DNA of 64,000 nt from Rhodoplanes sp963840055 (GTDB lineage Bacteria; Pseudomonadota; Alphaproteobacteria; Rhizobiales; Xanthobacteraceae), in the NCBI GenBank assembly GCA_963840055.1, contig CAWIXM010000039.1, forward strand, positions 1 through 64,000, written 5' to 3'. The notes below the pieces were generated by a model. It did no database searches. It had not been told where the DNA came from and saw only the letters and a program-made list of their open reading frames with translations. The translations under genes were made by a program, and so were the position numbers. This document shows positions 7,991 through 16,879 of this stretch, in pieces (position 1 is the first letter of the stretch; every line of letters begins with the position of its first letter).

Positions 7991-9136
7991 TCACAGATAC
8001 CGCGCGATGATCAGGCGCTGAATTTCGCTGGTGCCCTCATATATCTGGGTCAGACGCACGTCACGGTAGAACCGTTCAACCGGGAAGTCGGCCATGTAGC
8101 CATAGCCGCCGTGAACCTGGATGGCCTTGGAGCACACCCATTCCGCTGTTTCCGAGGCGAACAGCTTGGCTTGGCAGGCCTCTGTCACTGCCGGACCGCC
8201 AGCGTCGCGGACACGGGCGGCGTGCAGCCACAGCAGGCGCGCGGCATTGATCCTCGTCTGCATGTCTGCCAACAGGTTGGACACGCTTTGCAGTTCAATG
8301 ATGGGCTTGCCGAATTGCACGCGCTCGCGCGCGTATCTCACTGAATGCTCGAGCGCCGCACGGGCGATGCCGGTCGCCTGGGCAGCGATGGCGGTGCGGC
8401 TGGCGGCCAAATTGGCGAGTGCGATGTTCAGCCCCTGGCCGCGGTCGCCTAGCAGGTTGGCCTCGGGAATTTCGCAATTCTCGAAGGTGTAGGCGCAGGT
8501 GTCCGAGGCCCGCATGCCCAGTTTGTGCTCTGCCCGCTGCTTGATGAAACCGGGCGCTTCCGACGGCACGATAAAGGCCGAAATTCCTTTCTTGCCGAGG
8601 TCGTGATCGGTGACCGCAAAGACGATCGCCACGCCCGCGCGACGCCCATTGCAGACGAACAGCTTCTCTCCGTTCAGCGTCCATTTGCCATTTGTGAGTT
8701 CGGCGCGAGTGCGGAGGTTCGCCGCGTCCGAACCAGCTTGCGCCTCCGTCAAGCAGAAGGCGCCGATGCGCTTTCCGGACGCAAGTTCGGGCAACCATTG
8801 CCGCTTCTGCTTATCAGTGCCGAAGGCGGCAATAGGCCAGCAGCCCACCGCATTATGGACTTGCACCAGCACCGACACGCCACCGCAGGCGGCCGCCACT
8901 TCCTCCACGGCCAGCGAGAAAGAGACGTAATCCGAGAAGCTGCCGCCGAATTCGGGCTCGATCATCATGCCTAGCAGCCCCATGTCCGCCAGTTTGGCTA
9001 CGACCTCGTCGGGCATAGCCGCATCTTGATCCCATTGGGCTGCGTTGGGTGTCAGTTCGCGCATTGCGAATTGACGCACATGATCGCGGATCATGCGCTG
9101 CTGACCACTCAAAAAATCAGTCAATTTTATCTCCAT
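7991..9136 (-). CDS. Acyl-CoA dehydrogenase
   Basis: FAD-dependent acyl-CoA dehydrogenase of the short-chain/glutaryl type, 381 residues from ATG 9136 (MEIKLTDF), the usual length; the frame is open to about 9181. Family motifs: FCLTEAQAGSDA (substrate/FAD site), LGMRASDTC, RVQFGKPI and the C-terminal QVHGGYGYM...VERFYRDVRLTQIYEGTSEIQ, with the catalytic base of this clade in IYEGTSE. It oxidises an acyl-CoA to the enoyl-CoA and passes electrons to ETF. It stands between the MarR-UbiD pair and a TRAP transporter operon; the stop lies 150 bp upstream of the MarR start, so it may or may not be part of the same transcript. Acyl substrate unknown. Confidence 0.92.
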   Translation of the reverse strand: MEIKLTDFLSGQQRMIRDHVRQFAMRELTPNAAQWDQDAAMPDEVVAKLADMGLLGMMIEPEFGGSFSDYVSFSLAVEEVAAACGGVSVLVQVHNAVGCWPIAAFGTDKQKRQWLPELASGKRIGAFCLTEAQAGSDAANLRTRAELTNGKWTLNGEKLFVCNGRRAGVAIVFAVTDHDLGKKGISAFIVPSEAPGFIKQRAEHKLGMRASDTCAYTFENCEIPEANLLGDRGQGLNIALANLAASRTAIAAQATGIARAALEHSVRYARERVQFGKPIIELQSVSNLLADMQTRINAARLLWLHAARVRDAGGPAVTEACQAKLFASETAEWVCSKAIQVHGGYGYMADFPVERFYRDVRLTQIYEGTSEIQRLIIARYL

Positions 9137-9856
9137 TTCTTTTCTTGTTGCTGCGATTGGCCCAGACAAACGCCATTTCAATAACCTTTAGCAGTGTTCG
9201 CCCTCAGCACTTGTGAGACAGATTGGGTCGGTTGAGACAGGAGGACTTCTAGCTCATCGCAGCCTTTCGAAAAGCGACGATGAGACAGAAATCCATGCCA
9301 ACGAAGGAATCTGAAGCGCCCATTCTAGCGTGGCGGTGCCGTCAGCGGCTTTCATGGTGGCGCATAGCTTTCCGGGCGACGATGTAGCGGGAGAAGTTGT
9401 CGAGTACGTTCGAGAAGTAGAACTCCCCAGCTAATCACCTTGAGGTAGGTAAAGTCGGGAAAAAATTGCAGCCTTGTCTAATTTTGCTACAGGTATATTT
9501 TGTGACTGGTTTTCGGCTCAGAATAAAATGACCGAACAAACGTGAATACTGATCGGAAAGCCGCCGACCTAAGCGGGTGGTGGTGCGCAAATCGTTTGGG
9601 CAGCAGTGCGCGCATTGACGTCGCCCGAAGCGGCTAATTTGGCGCGCAGTGTTCTTGCGCGCGCGTCGACAAAAGCGTTCGGGGACAAAGGAGATGAACC
9701 CCTTCGGGACAACGCCGTAGTCCCGACGACTGCCCTCGGTGCAGGCCAGCCGCCGAAGCCCCGGGAATCAAACGCTGCGTTGTGGCTCTAAGAGATCCGC
9801 CCCGCCGATCATAGTCTGAAGGCAAGACGAAAAAATCCTAGGGAAGGACAACTGTG
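9137..9856. other. Intergenic region with an insertion-sequence scar and the TRAP operon leader
   Basis: About 720 bp between divergent genes. It contains a minus-strand transposase remnant at about 9300-9456 (listed separately). The rest shows no supported reading frame. The last part carries GGAAGGA at 9842-9848, the ribosome-binding site of the TRAP binding-protein gene. Promoters for both flanking genes must lie here, but I cannot place them securely. Confidence 0.4.
9300..9456 (-). pseudogene. Remnant of an IS3-type transposase
   Basis: Read on the minus strand the segment gives DFTYLKVISWG, then in another frame FYFSNVLDNFSRYIVA, then KLCATMKAADGTATLEWAL. These are successive parts of the DDE integrase core of IS3-like OrfB transposases, including the first catalytic Asp of TDFTYLK and the second of LDNFSRYI. 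The frame changes at least twice and both ends are missing, so only about 50 codons of a dead element remain. No terminal inverted repeats were recognised. Confidence 0.65.
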
Positions 9857-10861
9857 ATGATGACAAAACGTTGTGTTTTGTTTGTATGCGCCCTGATGGG
9901 AGCCATTTTCTTCTCAGCCGAGGGGCGGGCGCAAAACTTCACGATGAAGATCGGGATGGTCACGATCAACGACCCGAACCATAGCCTCGCTATCCGGTTT
10001 GCTGAGGAGGTCGAGAAGAGGACTGGTGGGCGAATTAAGGGGCAGGTGTTTCCGGCAGGTCAACTTGGCAAGCTGCCGCGCCAACTCGAAGGGCTACAGT
10101 TCGGGACCCAAGAGATTCTGGTGTGCCCGCCAGGCTTTCTCGCGGGTATCAATCCGGCCTTCCAGGTGACCGACGCGCCGGGCTTCTTTCGCGACATGGA
10201 TTATGCGTATGCCGTGGTGACGGAGCCGAAATTCCGCGACATGTTCGTTGACCTTGCAAAGTCGAAAGGCATTCAAGGTATTACGCTGTGGGTCTACGGG
10301 CCGACCGTAGTGGCGACGATCAAGCCCGCTCGGTCCATTGCCGATCTCAAAGGCCTTAAGGTTCGCATTCTCGCCTCCGAACTAGAGCAAGCGACCGTCG
10401 AAGCCATGGGCATGTCTGGCGTTCCGATGGATTTCACCGAGACGCTGCAGGCATTTCAGACCGGCACGATCGATGCAGTGCGCACCAGCATGGTTGTGAT
10501 GGGTGGAATGAAGTTCCAAAACACAGCCAAGTTCGTGGTCAGGGGACACACCGGGATGATCTTTTCGGGGATCTGGGCGAGTCGCAGTTGGCTCGAGTCG
10601 CTGCCTGCCGACTTGCGCAAGATTGTGTTGGACGTTGGCCGTGACATGGATCGTTTCGCAACTGAGAACGCCAAGAACTACGAGGCGTCGGTGAATAAGA
10701 CCTGGACTGACGCTGGAGTGACGATCACCGATGTGCCGCCCGATCAAAAGGCTGCGCTATTTGCAAAATTGCAGCCGATCGGACAACGCGTGCTCGGACA
10801 GAATCCGAAAACCGCACAGGCCTGGAAGGAGCTGCAGGCGGCGGCCGCGGAGGTCAAGTGA
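9857..10861 (+). CDS. dctP: TRAP transporter substrate-binding protein, DctP type
   Basis: Periplasmic solute receptor of a tripartite (TRAP) importer. The N terminus has a signal peptide, MMTKRCVLFVCALMGAIF then cleavage near AEGRAQ. The mature part has DctP-family features: HSLAIRFAEEVEKRTGGRI, GLQFGTQEI, IADLKGLKVRILAS with the conserved substrate Arg, and MDFTETLQAFQTGTIDAV. Length about 334 residues is normal. GGAAGGA lies 8 bases before ATG 9857; a GTG three bases earlier is also in frame. It is followed by the small and large permease genes, forming a full dctPQM operon. Substrates of this family are mostly carboxylates, and the neighbouring decarboxylases suggest an aromatic or related organic acid. 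Confidence 0.9.
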   Translation: MMTKRCVLFVCALMGAIFFSAEGRAQNFTMKIGMVTINDPNHSLAIRFAEEVEKRTGGRIKGQVFPAGQLGKLPRQLEGLQFGTQEILVCPPGFLAGINPAFQVTDAPGFFRDMDYAYAVVTEPKFRDMFVDLAKSKGIQGITLWVYGPTVVATIKPARSIADLKGLKVRILASELEQATVEAMGMSGVPMDFTETLQAFQTGTIDAVRTSMVVMGGMKFQNTAKFVVRGHTGMIFSGIWASRSWLESLPADLRKIVLDVGRDMDRFATENAKNYEASVNKTWTDAGVTITDVPPDQKAALFAKLQPIGQRVLGQNPKTAQAWKELQAAAAEVK

Positions 10862-10923
10862 TTGTGGCCTAGGGAGCGTTTCAGTGCTGCTCGGCAAATT
10901 GAGCAAACGACTGGAGAATGACC

Positions 10924-11454
10924 ATGGCTCCCGAGGCGGAATGGCCGAAGCTAGGTGTACTCCATCGCTTAGGTGATTTGACCGCCCTAGTCTGCAATTT
11001 TGTGGCGGCGTTGGCGTTGGGCGCCATTGTGGTCATCAATGGCGCCAACGTGCTTTGTCGTTACGTCTTCGGTTTTGCTTTTCCCTGGGCCGAAGAGCTG
11101 ATGATTTTTCTGATGATCCTCATCGTCTTCGCCGGCGCGGCAGCGGTGACGTGGTCTAATACGCATGTCAGAATCGACTTGCTGCTCGAACTGCTCCCGC
11201 AGAAAGCAAAGGGCGCGGCAACTTTGGTTGTGACCATATGCGGCGCCGTCGTGCTGGCGGTACTGGTCGGCGTCAGTTTCAAGATCTTGTCGATGTTATA
11301 TGCATTCGACCAGCGCAGCCTTGGTCTCGACATCCCCTTGTGGATTCCCCAGGGGTTCGTAACCGGCGGGCTGTTCCTCCAGGTCAGTATTTTGGTCTTG
11401 AAGGCCATCGGCACAGCCGAACGGACAAGCCGTGAGGGGCGCGGCGCCGAGTGA
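10924..11454 (+). CDS. dctQ: TRAP transporter small permease, DctQ type
   Basis: Integral membrane protein of about 176 residues with four predicted hydrophobic segments. The pattern VINGANVLCRYVFGFAFPWAEEL followed by MIFLMILIVFAGAAAVTWSNTHVRIDLL is diagnostic of DctQ. It pairs with the large permease to form the membrane part of the sodium-coupled importer. I use ATG 10924, seven bases after GGAG; an ATG at 10918 is in frame but too close to that site. It lies between the binding-protein and DctM genes in the same orientation. Its C terminus is Arg-rich and cytoplasmic. Confidence 0.88.
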   Translation: MAPEAEWPKLGVLHRLGDLTALVCNFVAALALGAIVVINGANVLCRYVFGFAFPWAEELMIFLMILIVFAGAAAVTWSNTHVRIDLLLELLPQKAKGAATLVVTICGAVVLAVLVGVSFKILSMLYAFDQRSLGLDIPLWIPQGFVTGGLFLQVSILVLKAIGTAERTSREGRGAE

Positions 11455-11463
11455 GCAAGCACG

Positions 11464-12747
11464 ATGCCTGAATTGATCTTTTTGATCGGCGGGCCAATTC
11501 TGCTGCTCGCGTTCGGAATGCCGATTTTCCTGGTTTTCCTGACCGCCGCGGTCCTGTTCGCGGCCTTCTACTTAGGCGTTCCGCTGCATGCAATTACCAC
11601 AGCGATCTTCGGCAGTCTTGACAGCTTCTCTCTCCTCGCGGTGCCGCTGTTCATTCTCGCCGGGGACATTATGGCGCGGGGAGGCATCGCGCACAGATTG
11701 ATCGTGTTCATCATGTCGATCATCGGCGGCACCAAGGGTTCGCTCGGGGTTGCGACCGTGGCGTCAGCCGCCGCCTTCGGAGCAATGTCTGGGTCAAGCA
11801 TTGCCTCCGTCGCCGCGATCGGCAAGCTCACATTGCCGTCGCTCGAAGAGTATGGATATGGCCGAGCCTTTTCCGTAAGCATGATCACGGCGACGGGCGT
11901 GATCGATGTCATCATTCCGCCGTCGATCCCCATGATTCTCTATGCCATCACCACGCAGCAGTCGGTGATCAGCCTTTTTCTGGCGGGCATCGTCCCTGGA
12001 TTGATCATTACGGTCGGATTGTCGATCTACATCCTGGCGCGCAGCCGCGCTGGACGCATTTCAACGTCGGAGCCGATACGTTGGCGAAACGTCTTTATGC
12101 ATGCGCGGCAAGCCGTCTGGGCCTGCTTCGCGCCGGTCCTGATTTTGGGCGGGATTTACGGGGGAATCTTCACTGCCACCGAAGCAGCCGGCGTCGCCTG
12201 CATTTACGCGGCGGTTGTCTCTGTGTTCGTATATCGCGAGCTGTCGCTTCGGGGGCTCTGGCGCATCATTATGGATTCCTCGTTGCTCATTGCGCAGATC
12301 ATGATCATCGTCGCCGCGGCGGGCGCATACTCCTGGCTGATAACGACAAGCGGATTTCCTGCCAAGCTGATCTCCTTTATCGACGGGTTCGGGATGCAGA
12401 CTTGGCTGCTGCTGCTTACGATCAACGCTGTACTGCTTCTGTCGGGAAGCCTTCTAGAGCCGCCTGCCGCGATTTTAGTGCTCAGTCCACTGTTGGCGCC
12501 GATCGCTGCCAAAGCCGGACTTGACCCGATTTATTTCGGCCTGATTGTCACGGTCAATCTGGCCATCGGCCTATTCCTGCCGCCGTTCGGACTGAACCTC
12601 TTCGCTGCGCACGCATTATTCGGGACATCGTTGTTTCAGCTCTACCGAGGAGTTATCCCGTTTCTGCTCATTTATCTCGCCGCGCTGATCCTCATCACTT
12701 ATGTGCCAGCCGTGACGCTCGTCCCGCTGGCGTGGTTCGGCGGGTGA
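11464..12747 (+). CDS. dctM: TRAP transporter large permease, DctM type
   Basis: Large, very hydrophobic protein of 427 residues with around 12 membrane segments. Characteristic DctM sequences are VPLFILAGDIMARGGIA, GAMSGSSIASVAAIG and DVIIPPSIPMILYAI, and near the C terminus LFLPPFGLNLFAAHA. It forms the transport channel with DctQ. It starts ten bases after the dctQ stop. The gene ends 217 bp before a convergent UbiD gene. Family call is secure; the solute is not determinable from the sequence but is expected to be an organic acid. Confidence 0.92.
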   Translation: MPELIFLIGGPILLLAFGMPIFLVFLTAAVLFAAFYLGVPLHAITTAIFGSLDSFSLLAVPLFILAGDIMARGGIAHRLIVFIMSIIGGTKGSLGVATVASAAAFGAMSGSSIASVAAIGKLTLPSLEEYGYGRAFSVSMITATGVIDVIIPPSIPMILYAITTQQSVISLFLAGIVPGLIITVGLSIYILARSRAGRISTSEPIRWRNVFMHARQAVWACFAPVLILGGIYGGIFTATEAAGVACIYAAVVSVFVYRELSLRGLWRIIMDSSLLIAQIMIIVAAAGAYSWLITTSGFPAKLISFIDGFGMQTWLLLLTINAVLLLSGSLLEPPAAILVLSPLLAPIAAKAGLDPIYFGLIVTVNLAIGLFLPPFGLNLFAAHALFGTSLFQLYRGVIPFLLIYLAALILITYVPAVTLVPLAWFGG

Positions 12748-12964
12748 GTCGCTTTGCGCGATGGCTCCACGCGAGGGAGGGCGTCGTGATGATGAACTGG
12801 CCCGCCGATCTACCGGCTGAATGGTCGTGCCAGCACCGTATGTCCCTCCTCAAAACCATATCGGCGAGTAGCTAATATAGTCCTGAGAGAACCCGGCATA
12901 GCAACGATCTTGCCCCGACGTTCCACATATCGCGCCTATGGGCTTTGCTTCGTTATACCTGACG

Positions 12965-14500
12965 TCAACCATCTTTGCCCGGCGGCCTGCGCAAACCGAG
13001 TTCTGGGAAACGCGCATAGGCCGCCTCGACGTCACGCGGCTCCGGCCACACCATCGGCGGAAAGCGGGCGCCCCCGAGATCGGGGTCGGGATCGTAATCG
13101 AGGTTCATGGTGGCGTCGATCAGCACCCGGTTCCACTTGCCGGTCCCGAACAGCGCCGCATTGCGATCGCGCCTCCGCGTTGAGGGATCGAGCCCGGCGC
13201 CGAATGTCGCCGGCATGATCACGATGTCATCCTCGCCGGCATTGACACGGTAGGCGATCGCCCAGTCGACCGCGGCGTAATCATGAATGTCGATATCGTC
13301 GTCGACGATGGTGATGTGTTTATAGCGCACATGCGCCGCCGACGAGCCCCAGATCGCGTTCGCAGCCTGTTTGGCCTGCCCGCGATAGCTCTGCTTCATG
13401 CTGATGAGCAGGTTGATGCCGACCTGCACGGGCGGGCACCAGACATCGACGATGCCGGGGACGCCGGCGCGGTCGAGCACGTTCCAGGCGGTGGCCGCGC
13501 GCATGATCGACGAGCAGATCGCGTTTTCCGAGTAACTGCCGGGCAGTGAGCCTTCGATGCTGCCGTGAAGGATCGGATCGTCGCGATGGGTAATGGCGGT
13601 GACGCGGATCGTCGGCTTCGGCGAACGGTCGCCAGCGAGGTAGCCGGTGAATTCGGCGAATGGTCCTTCCATCGTAAAGGTGCTGGGATCGAGTCCGAGA
13701 TAACCCTCGATTACAATTTCGGCGCTGGCCGGCACGTAGAGGTCGACGGTCTCGCACTTAACGAGATCGACCGGCTCGCCGCGGATCGCGCCCATCACGT
13801 CGTATTCGCAAAGCCCTTTTGCTATTGGCGCGCCGCCGGTGAAGCCGAGCGACGGCTCCCAGCCAATCGCCACTGCAATCGGCATTTCGCTGCTGCCGGC
13901 GTTCTGCCAAGCGGTTGCGTGTTGACCCATGTGCTGGGCCCGCCACATTAGAACCGGGATACGGTCGCGGCTCGCCACCATGCCGCGATAAATGCCGACA
14001 TTCATAACGTTGGTGACGGGGTCCTTGGTGACGACGCCGCCATAAGTGAGGATATAGCGGCCGCCGTCGAGACGATTCCAATAGGGAACCGGAAACTCAT
14101 AGAGATCGATTTCCTCGCCGGTAATCACGTTGTCCTTCGCCGGACCGGTCTTGACGATCCTGGGCGGAACACTCTCGCCGAGGTTGGCGCGGCTGATTTT
14201 CACCAGTTCGCGCGGATGGGTATCGGGCGGCAGCCCGAGCATCATGGCGACACGCCGGTAGCTCGATAGGCCATTGCCGAACAGATGCCGGCAGCGGCTG
14301 TCGGTCTTGTGGTAATCCTTGATATTGTTGAACAGCAGCGCTGGACCTCGCCCCGTGCCCTGTGCCAGCCGCATGATCGTGCCGAGCTCGATATTCCAGT
14401 CGACCTCGGCCTCGATCTCTTGCAATTCCCCGGCTGCTTTTAGCGCATTGATCCAGCCGCGCAGATCGCCAAATGCAACCGGCTTGCGTTCCACACTCAT
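12965..14500 (-). CDS. UbiD-family decarboxylase (second copy)
   Basis: 511-residue prFMN-dependent decarboxylase. ATG 14500 (MSVERKPVAFGDLRGW) follows GGGAGAACAGG. The catalytic network is intact: NVMNVGIYRGM with Arg172, and MEGPFAEFTGYLAG with Glu278 and Glu283. A later segment, VDDDIDIHDYAAVDWAIAYRVNA, is the usual cofactor-domain end of the family. It differs clearly from the first copy, so the two are not a recent duplication. It is the last gene of a minus-strand group (acetyltransferase, Rrf2 regulator, hydrolase, UbiD). The hydrolase just upstream may release the free acid that this enzyme decarboxylates; that is an inference. Confidence 0.9.
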   Translation of the reverse strand: MSVERKPVAFGDLRGWINALKAAGELQEIEAEVDWNIELGTIMRLAQGTGRGPALLFNNIKDYHKTDSRCRHLFGNGLSSYRRVAMMLGLPPDTHPRELVKISRANLGESVPPRIVKTGPAKDNVITGEEIDLYEFPVPYWNRLDGGRYILTYGGVVTKDPVTNVMNVGIYRGMVASRDRIPVLMWRAQHMGQHATAWQNAGSSEMPIAVAIGWEPSLGFTGGAPIAKGLCEYDVMGAIRGEPVDLVKCETVDLYVPASAEIVIEGYLGLDPSTFTMEGPFAEFTGYLAGDRSPKPTIRVTAITHRDDPILHGSIEGSLPGSYSENAICSSIMRAATAWNVLDRAGVPGIVDVWCPPVQVGINLLISMKQSYRGQAKQAANAIWGSSAAHVRYKHITIVDDDIDIHDYAAVDWAIAYRVNAGEDDIVIMPATFGAGLDPSTRRRDRNAALFGTGKWNRVLIDATMNLDYDPDPDLGGARFPPMVWPEPRDVEAAYARFPELGLRRPPGKDG

Positions 14501-14633
14501 CCTGTTCTCCCGGCTTTAGCGAGCCTTGACCCAGGTCGCGGCTCTAAACGCATCTGGGCCAATAATGACGGCCACTGCGCGGCTTCAATTAAGCGCGCTC
14601 AACTCTGTGCTCGGCGCGCGGCCAAGCACCAAC

Positions 14634-15545
14634 TTACCCAAGCCCGTGTTTCGTGAGGAATTCCATTGTGAGTCGAAAGCACTCCTCTGGCTCCTCGATC
14701 TGCAGGAGATGTCCGCCCCCCTTCACGTACGAATAGTCGTAGCCGCCTTCCGTTCCGAGAGCTTGGTTTGCTGCCGCAGTGGCTGGTGCTCCCTCGGCGG
14801 TTGGGTCTGCCCCGATCAATTTGACCGGGCCGCCGAACTCGCTCGCTATCGGCCAGAGATTCAGCACCATGGCCTCGCGATAAATGCCGGCCTCGTTCTC
14901 GGGTGCGCAAACCAGCACAAAACCATCGTCGTCCGGATTCTTGCGCAAAACAGAGCGCGCCATCAATTCGTGACTGCCAGGAACCCAGTTTCTGGTCGCG
15001 CGCGATTGTAGGTAAACTTTGGTCAGCTCATCGACCGAGGCGAATTTACGTTGGCGTTTGAGGGCAAAATCGTTGAGGCGCATTTCAAATTTTTCCATCA
15101 CGCGATATTGCGCGTGGCCCGGCGGCGGAACATCCGGCGGATCGAACAACAGCAGCGCGTTCCATTGCCAGCCAACCTCAATGGCGTGCTTCATCGCGGT
15201 GCGAGCAGACATAGAGTGAAAGATGCCGATCGTTTTCTTGGCCCCGAGCCGCGCATTGACCGCCTGAATTACCCGTTCCAGGTCGCGGGTAAGCTGAGCA
15301 TAGTTGTGGTGCGGCGGCTCAACGGGGATATTTTGCCCGTGATTGCGAAAATCAAAAACGGTGACGTCATAGCGGTCGAGGAAGTGCCGCCAATAGGGAA
15401 AGTAGGCGTCGACTGCAAAACCGTTACCGTGCGAGTGCAATATCCTGACGCCATCCGGATTGCCGTGACGCCGCACGCGAATCTTGGCGCTATCATCGAG
15501 GTTGACGTCAAAGACATCGCTTGGAATGGGGAGCTCAAAGATCAC
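14634..15545 (-). CDS. Alpha/beta-fold hydrolase with unusual nucleophile elbow
   Basis: Alpha/beta hydrolase, 303 residues from GTG 15545. GGAGGAAAAGC directly before this GTG decides the start; the frame is open further upstream to about 15677. Fold landmarks: HSHGNGFAVDAYFPYW (oxyanion-hole region), VTVFDFRNHGQN, a nucleophile elbow reading GIFHSMSA in place of GxSxG, and the terminal catalytic His in GGGHLLQIEEPEE. The Ser is present but the last Gly of the elbow is Ser. It lies between the Rrf2 gene and the second UbiD gene on the same strand. A role in hydrolysing an ester, thioester or C-C bond of the same pathway is likely; the substrate is unknown. Confidence 0.75.
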   Translation of the reverse strand: MIFELPIPSDVFDVNLDDSAKIRVRRHGNPDGVRILHSHGNGFAVDAYFPYWRHFLDRYDVTVFDFRNHGQNIPVEPPHHNYAQLTRDLERVIQAVNARLGAKKTIGIFHSMSARTAMKHAIEVGWQWNALLLFDPPDVPPPGHAQYRVMEKFEMRLNDFALKRQRKFASVDELTKVYLQSRATRNWVPGSHELMARSVLRKNPDDDGFVLVCAPENEAGIYREAMVLNLWPIASEFGGPVKLIGADPTAEGAPATAAANQALGTEGGYDYSYVKGGGHLLQIEEPEECFRLTMEFLTKHGLG

Positions 15546-15673
15546 GCTTTTCCTCCACTGGCGACGTGCAGCCAGCCGCCCGAAGCCTATGCATGTTCGC
15601 GGGCTGTTGCCTCCCGCCGCTGACCGATCGTTTGCTGATATCCTGACTTGTGCGGGACTAGGTGCAGGGAACG

Positions 15674-16120
15674 TCACGAGAGCTGCGATAGAATTTTGGA
15701 TTTGGGGTGGGTGGCCGATGCGCGTCGGGCGTTGTTGATGATCGTCTGTACGGTTACGGAGCGCAATGTCGCCCAGGTGATGCGGTCGACTTCATGCAGG
15801 ACCCGGCTCAACTCTTGCGTCAATTCGTTGTCAGCCCTCAGGTTGCGATGTTCTTCGTTGGGCCAATTGGCCTCGAATAGGGAAATGATGTCGTAGAGGG
15901 TCAAGCGTTTCGCGCTGCCGCAGAACATGAAACCGCCACCCGGTCCGCGCGCGGACGAGACGATATTGGCTTTGGTCAGCGCGTACAGAATTCTCACCAA
16001 ATGGTTCTGGGAGATTCGATAGGTTTCGGCCAGCTCCTGCGCTCGGACCTGTTCATTCGGACGCGAGGCGAGCTCAATGACGGCCGCGATGGCGTAGCGC
16101 GTTGATTGCTGCAGCTTCAT
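15674..16120 (-). CDS. Rrf2-family transcriptional regulator without cluster cysteines
   Basis: 148-residue winged-helix regulator. It starts MKLQQSTRYAIAAVIELA, then VRAQELAETYRISQNHLVRILYAL (HTH) and ARGPGGGFMF (wing), which is the Rrf2 signature. Family members such as IscR and NsrR bind an iron-sulfur cluster through three Cys in the region after the wing. Here that region (FEANWPNEEHRNLRADNEL) has none, and the only Cys is in FMFCGS, so a cluster ligand set is absent and sensing must be by another means. The gene is in the minus-strand group that ends with a UbiD gene, which it probably controls. Confidence 0.85.
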   Translation of the reverse strand: MKLQQSTRYAIAAVIELASRPNEQVRAQELAETYRISQNHLVRILYALTKANIVSSARGPGGGFMFCGSAKRLTLYDIISLFEANWPNEEHRNLRADNELTQELSRVLHEVDRITWATLRSVTVQTIINNARRASATHPKSKILSQLS

Positions 16121-16151
16121 CTCAACGATGCCCGTGCACCGGATTCGATCC

Positions 16152-16670
16152 TCATTCGTTGGTCGGAAAGTTCATTTCAAGCTCGACGAAGGGCCCCGCC
16201 GCCATGCCGAAGCTGCGAAGGAACGACATTAGCAAATGGTCGTCCATGTTGATCACCGTGCGGATCACGCCAACACCGCTCTGCTTGAATCGTGAGATCA
16301 GCTCCGTCATGAGAGTCGAGCCGCACTTTTGCAGACGATAGCGCTCATCAACGCCGATGGCGTAGAGCCAGCCGCACGGTGGAGCGCGCACCGGCCATGA
16401 ACGCACCTCGCCCAGCGCGTAGCCAACGATCTTGCCGGCGCCGGTGGCGACGAGCACGCACAAGGTGTCGCTCGTGTCCCGTCGGCGAAAAAGTTCATCC
16501 CAGAAATCGGCGCGCGTGAACCCGGTGATGCGGGCGTCGAGGTCGATGATCTCGGCGAGGTCGTCGGGAGTGGCGTCGGCTATCGTGACGTCGTGACGCT
16601 CGCCTCCCTCATTAGGCCGCACCCTGTCATCAGACAAGCCAATGATTCTATTAGCTTTTCTAGCCTTCAT
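16152..16670 (-). CDS. GNAT-family N-acetyltransferase
   Basis: About 172 residues from ATG 16670 (MKARKANRIIGL). GNAT fold features: TIADATPDDLAEIIDLD at the start of the domain, GKIVGYALGEV (beta4), and YAIGVDERYRLQKCGSTLMTEL, the acetyl-CoA pyrophosphate-binding motif A (R/Q-x-x-G-x-G/S type, here RLQKCGS). The start is not certain, since GGAGAG lies too far before the ATG and the frame is open to 16715. Substrate unknown. It is the first gene of the minus-strand group acetyltransferase-Rrf2-hydrolase-UbiD and is divergent from the long Mo-hydroxylase operon; the 200 bp between them must hold both promoters. Confidence 0.75.
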   Translation of the reverse strand: MKARKANRIIGLSDDRVRPNEGGERHDVTIADATPDDLAEIIDLDARITGFTRADFWDELFRRRDTSDTLCVLVATGAGKIVGYALGEVRSWPVRAPPCGWLYAIGVDERYRLQKCGSTLMTELISRFKQSGVGVIRTVINMDDHLLMSFLRSFGMAAGPFVELEMNFPTNE

Positions 16671-16879
16671 GATGTTGCGCCCGTTTTCTCTCCATATCAT
16701 ATGGCAGTGACGCATCGCAATAACTTAATTCTGATACAAGAATACCTTTACTACGGGACCCTATTTGTGCTAGAAGCTTCGACGCCTCCGCAGTCTATTT
16801 TTCTGGCCGTTGGTTAAGGGCCGTCCCCCCAAGCGATAATGGCCGTATTAGAGCCTGTACGCTCGATTAAGGTTACGCC

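Noticed and set aside
12748..12964. Terminator or small gene between the convergent dctM and UbiD genes
   Set aside because: No stem followed by a U run and no frame with a ribosome-binding site could be supported.
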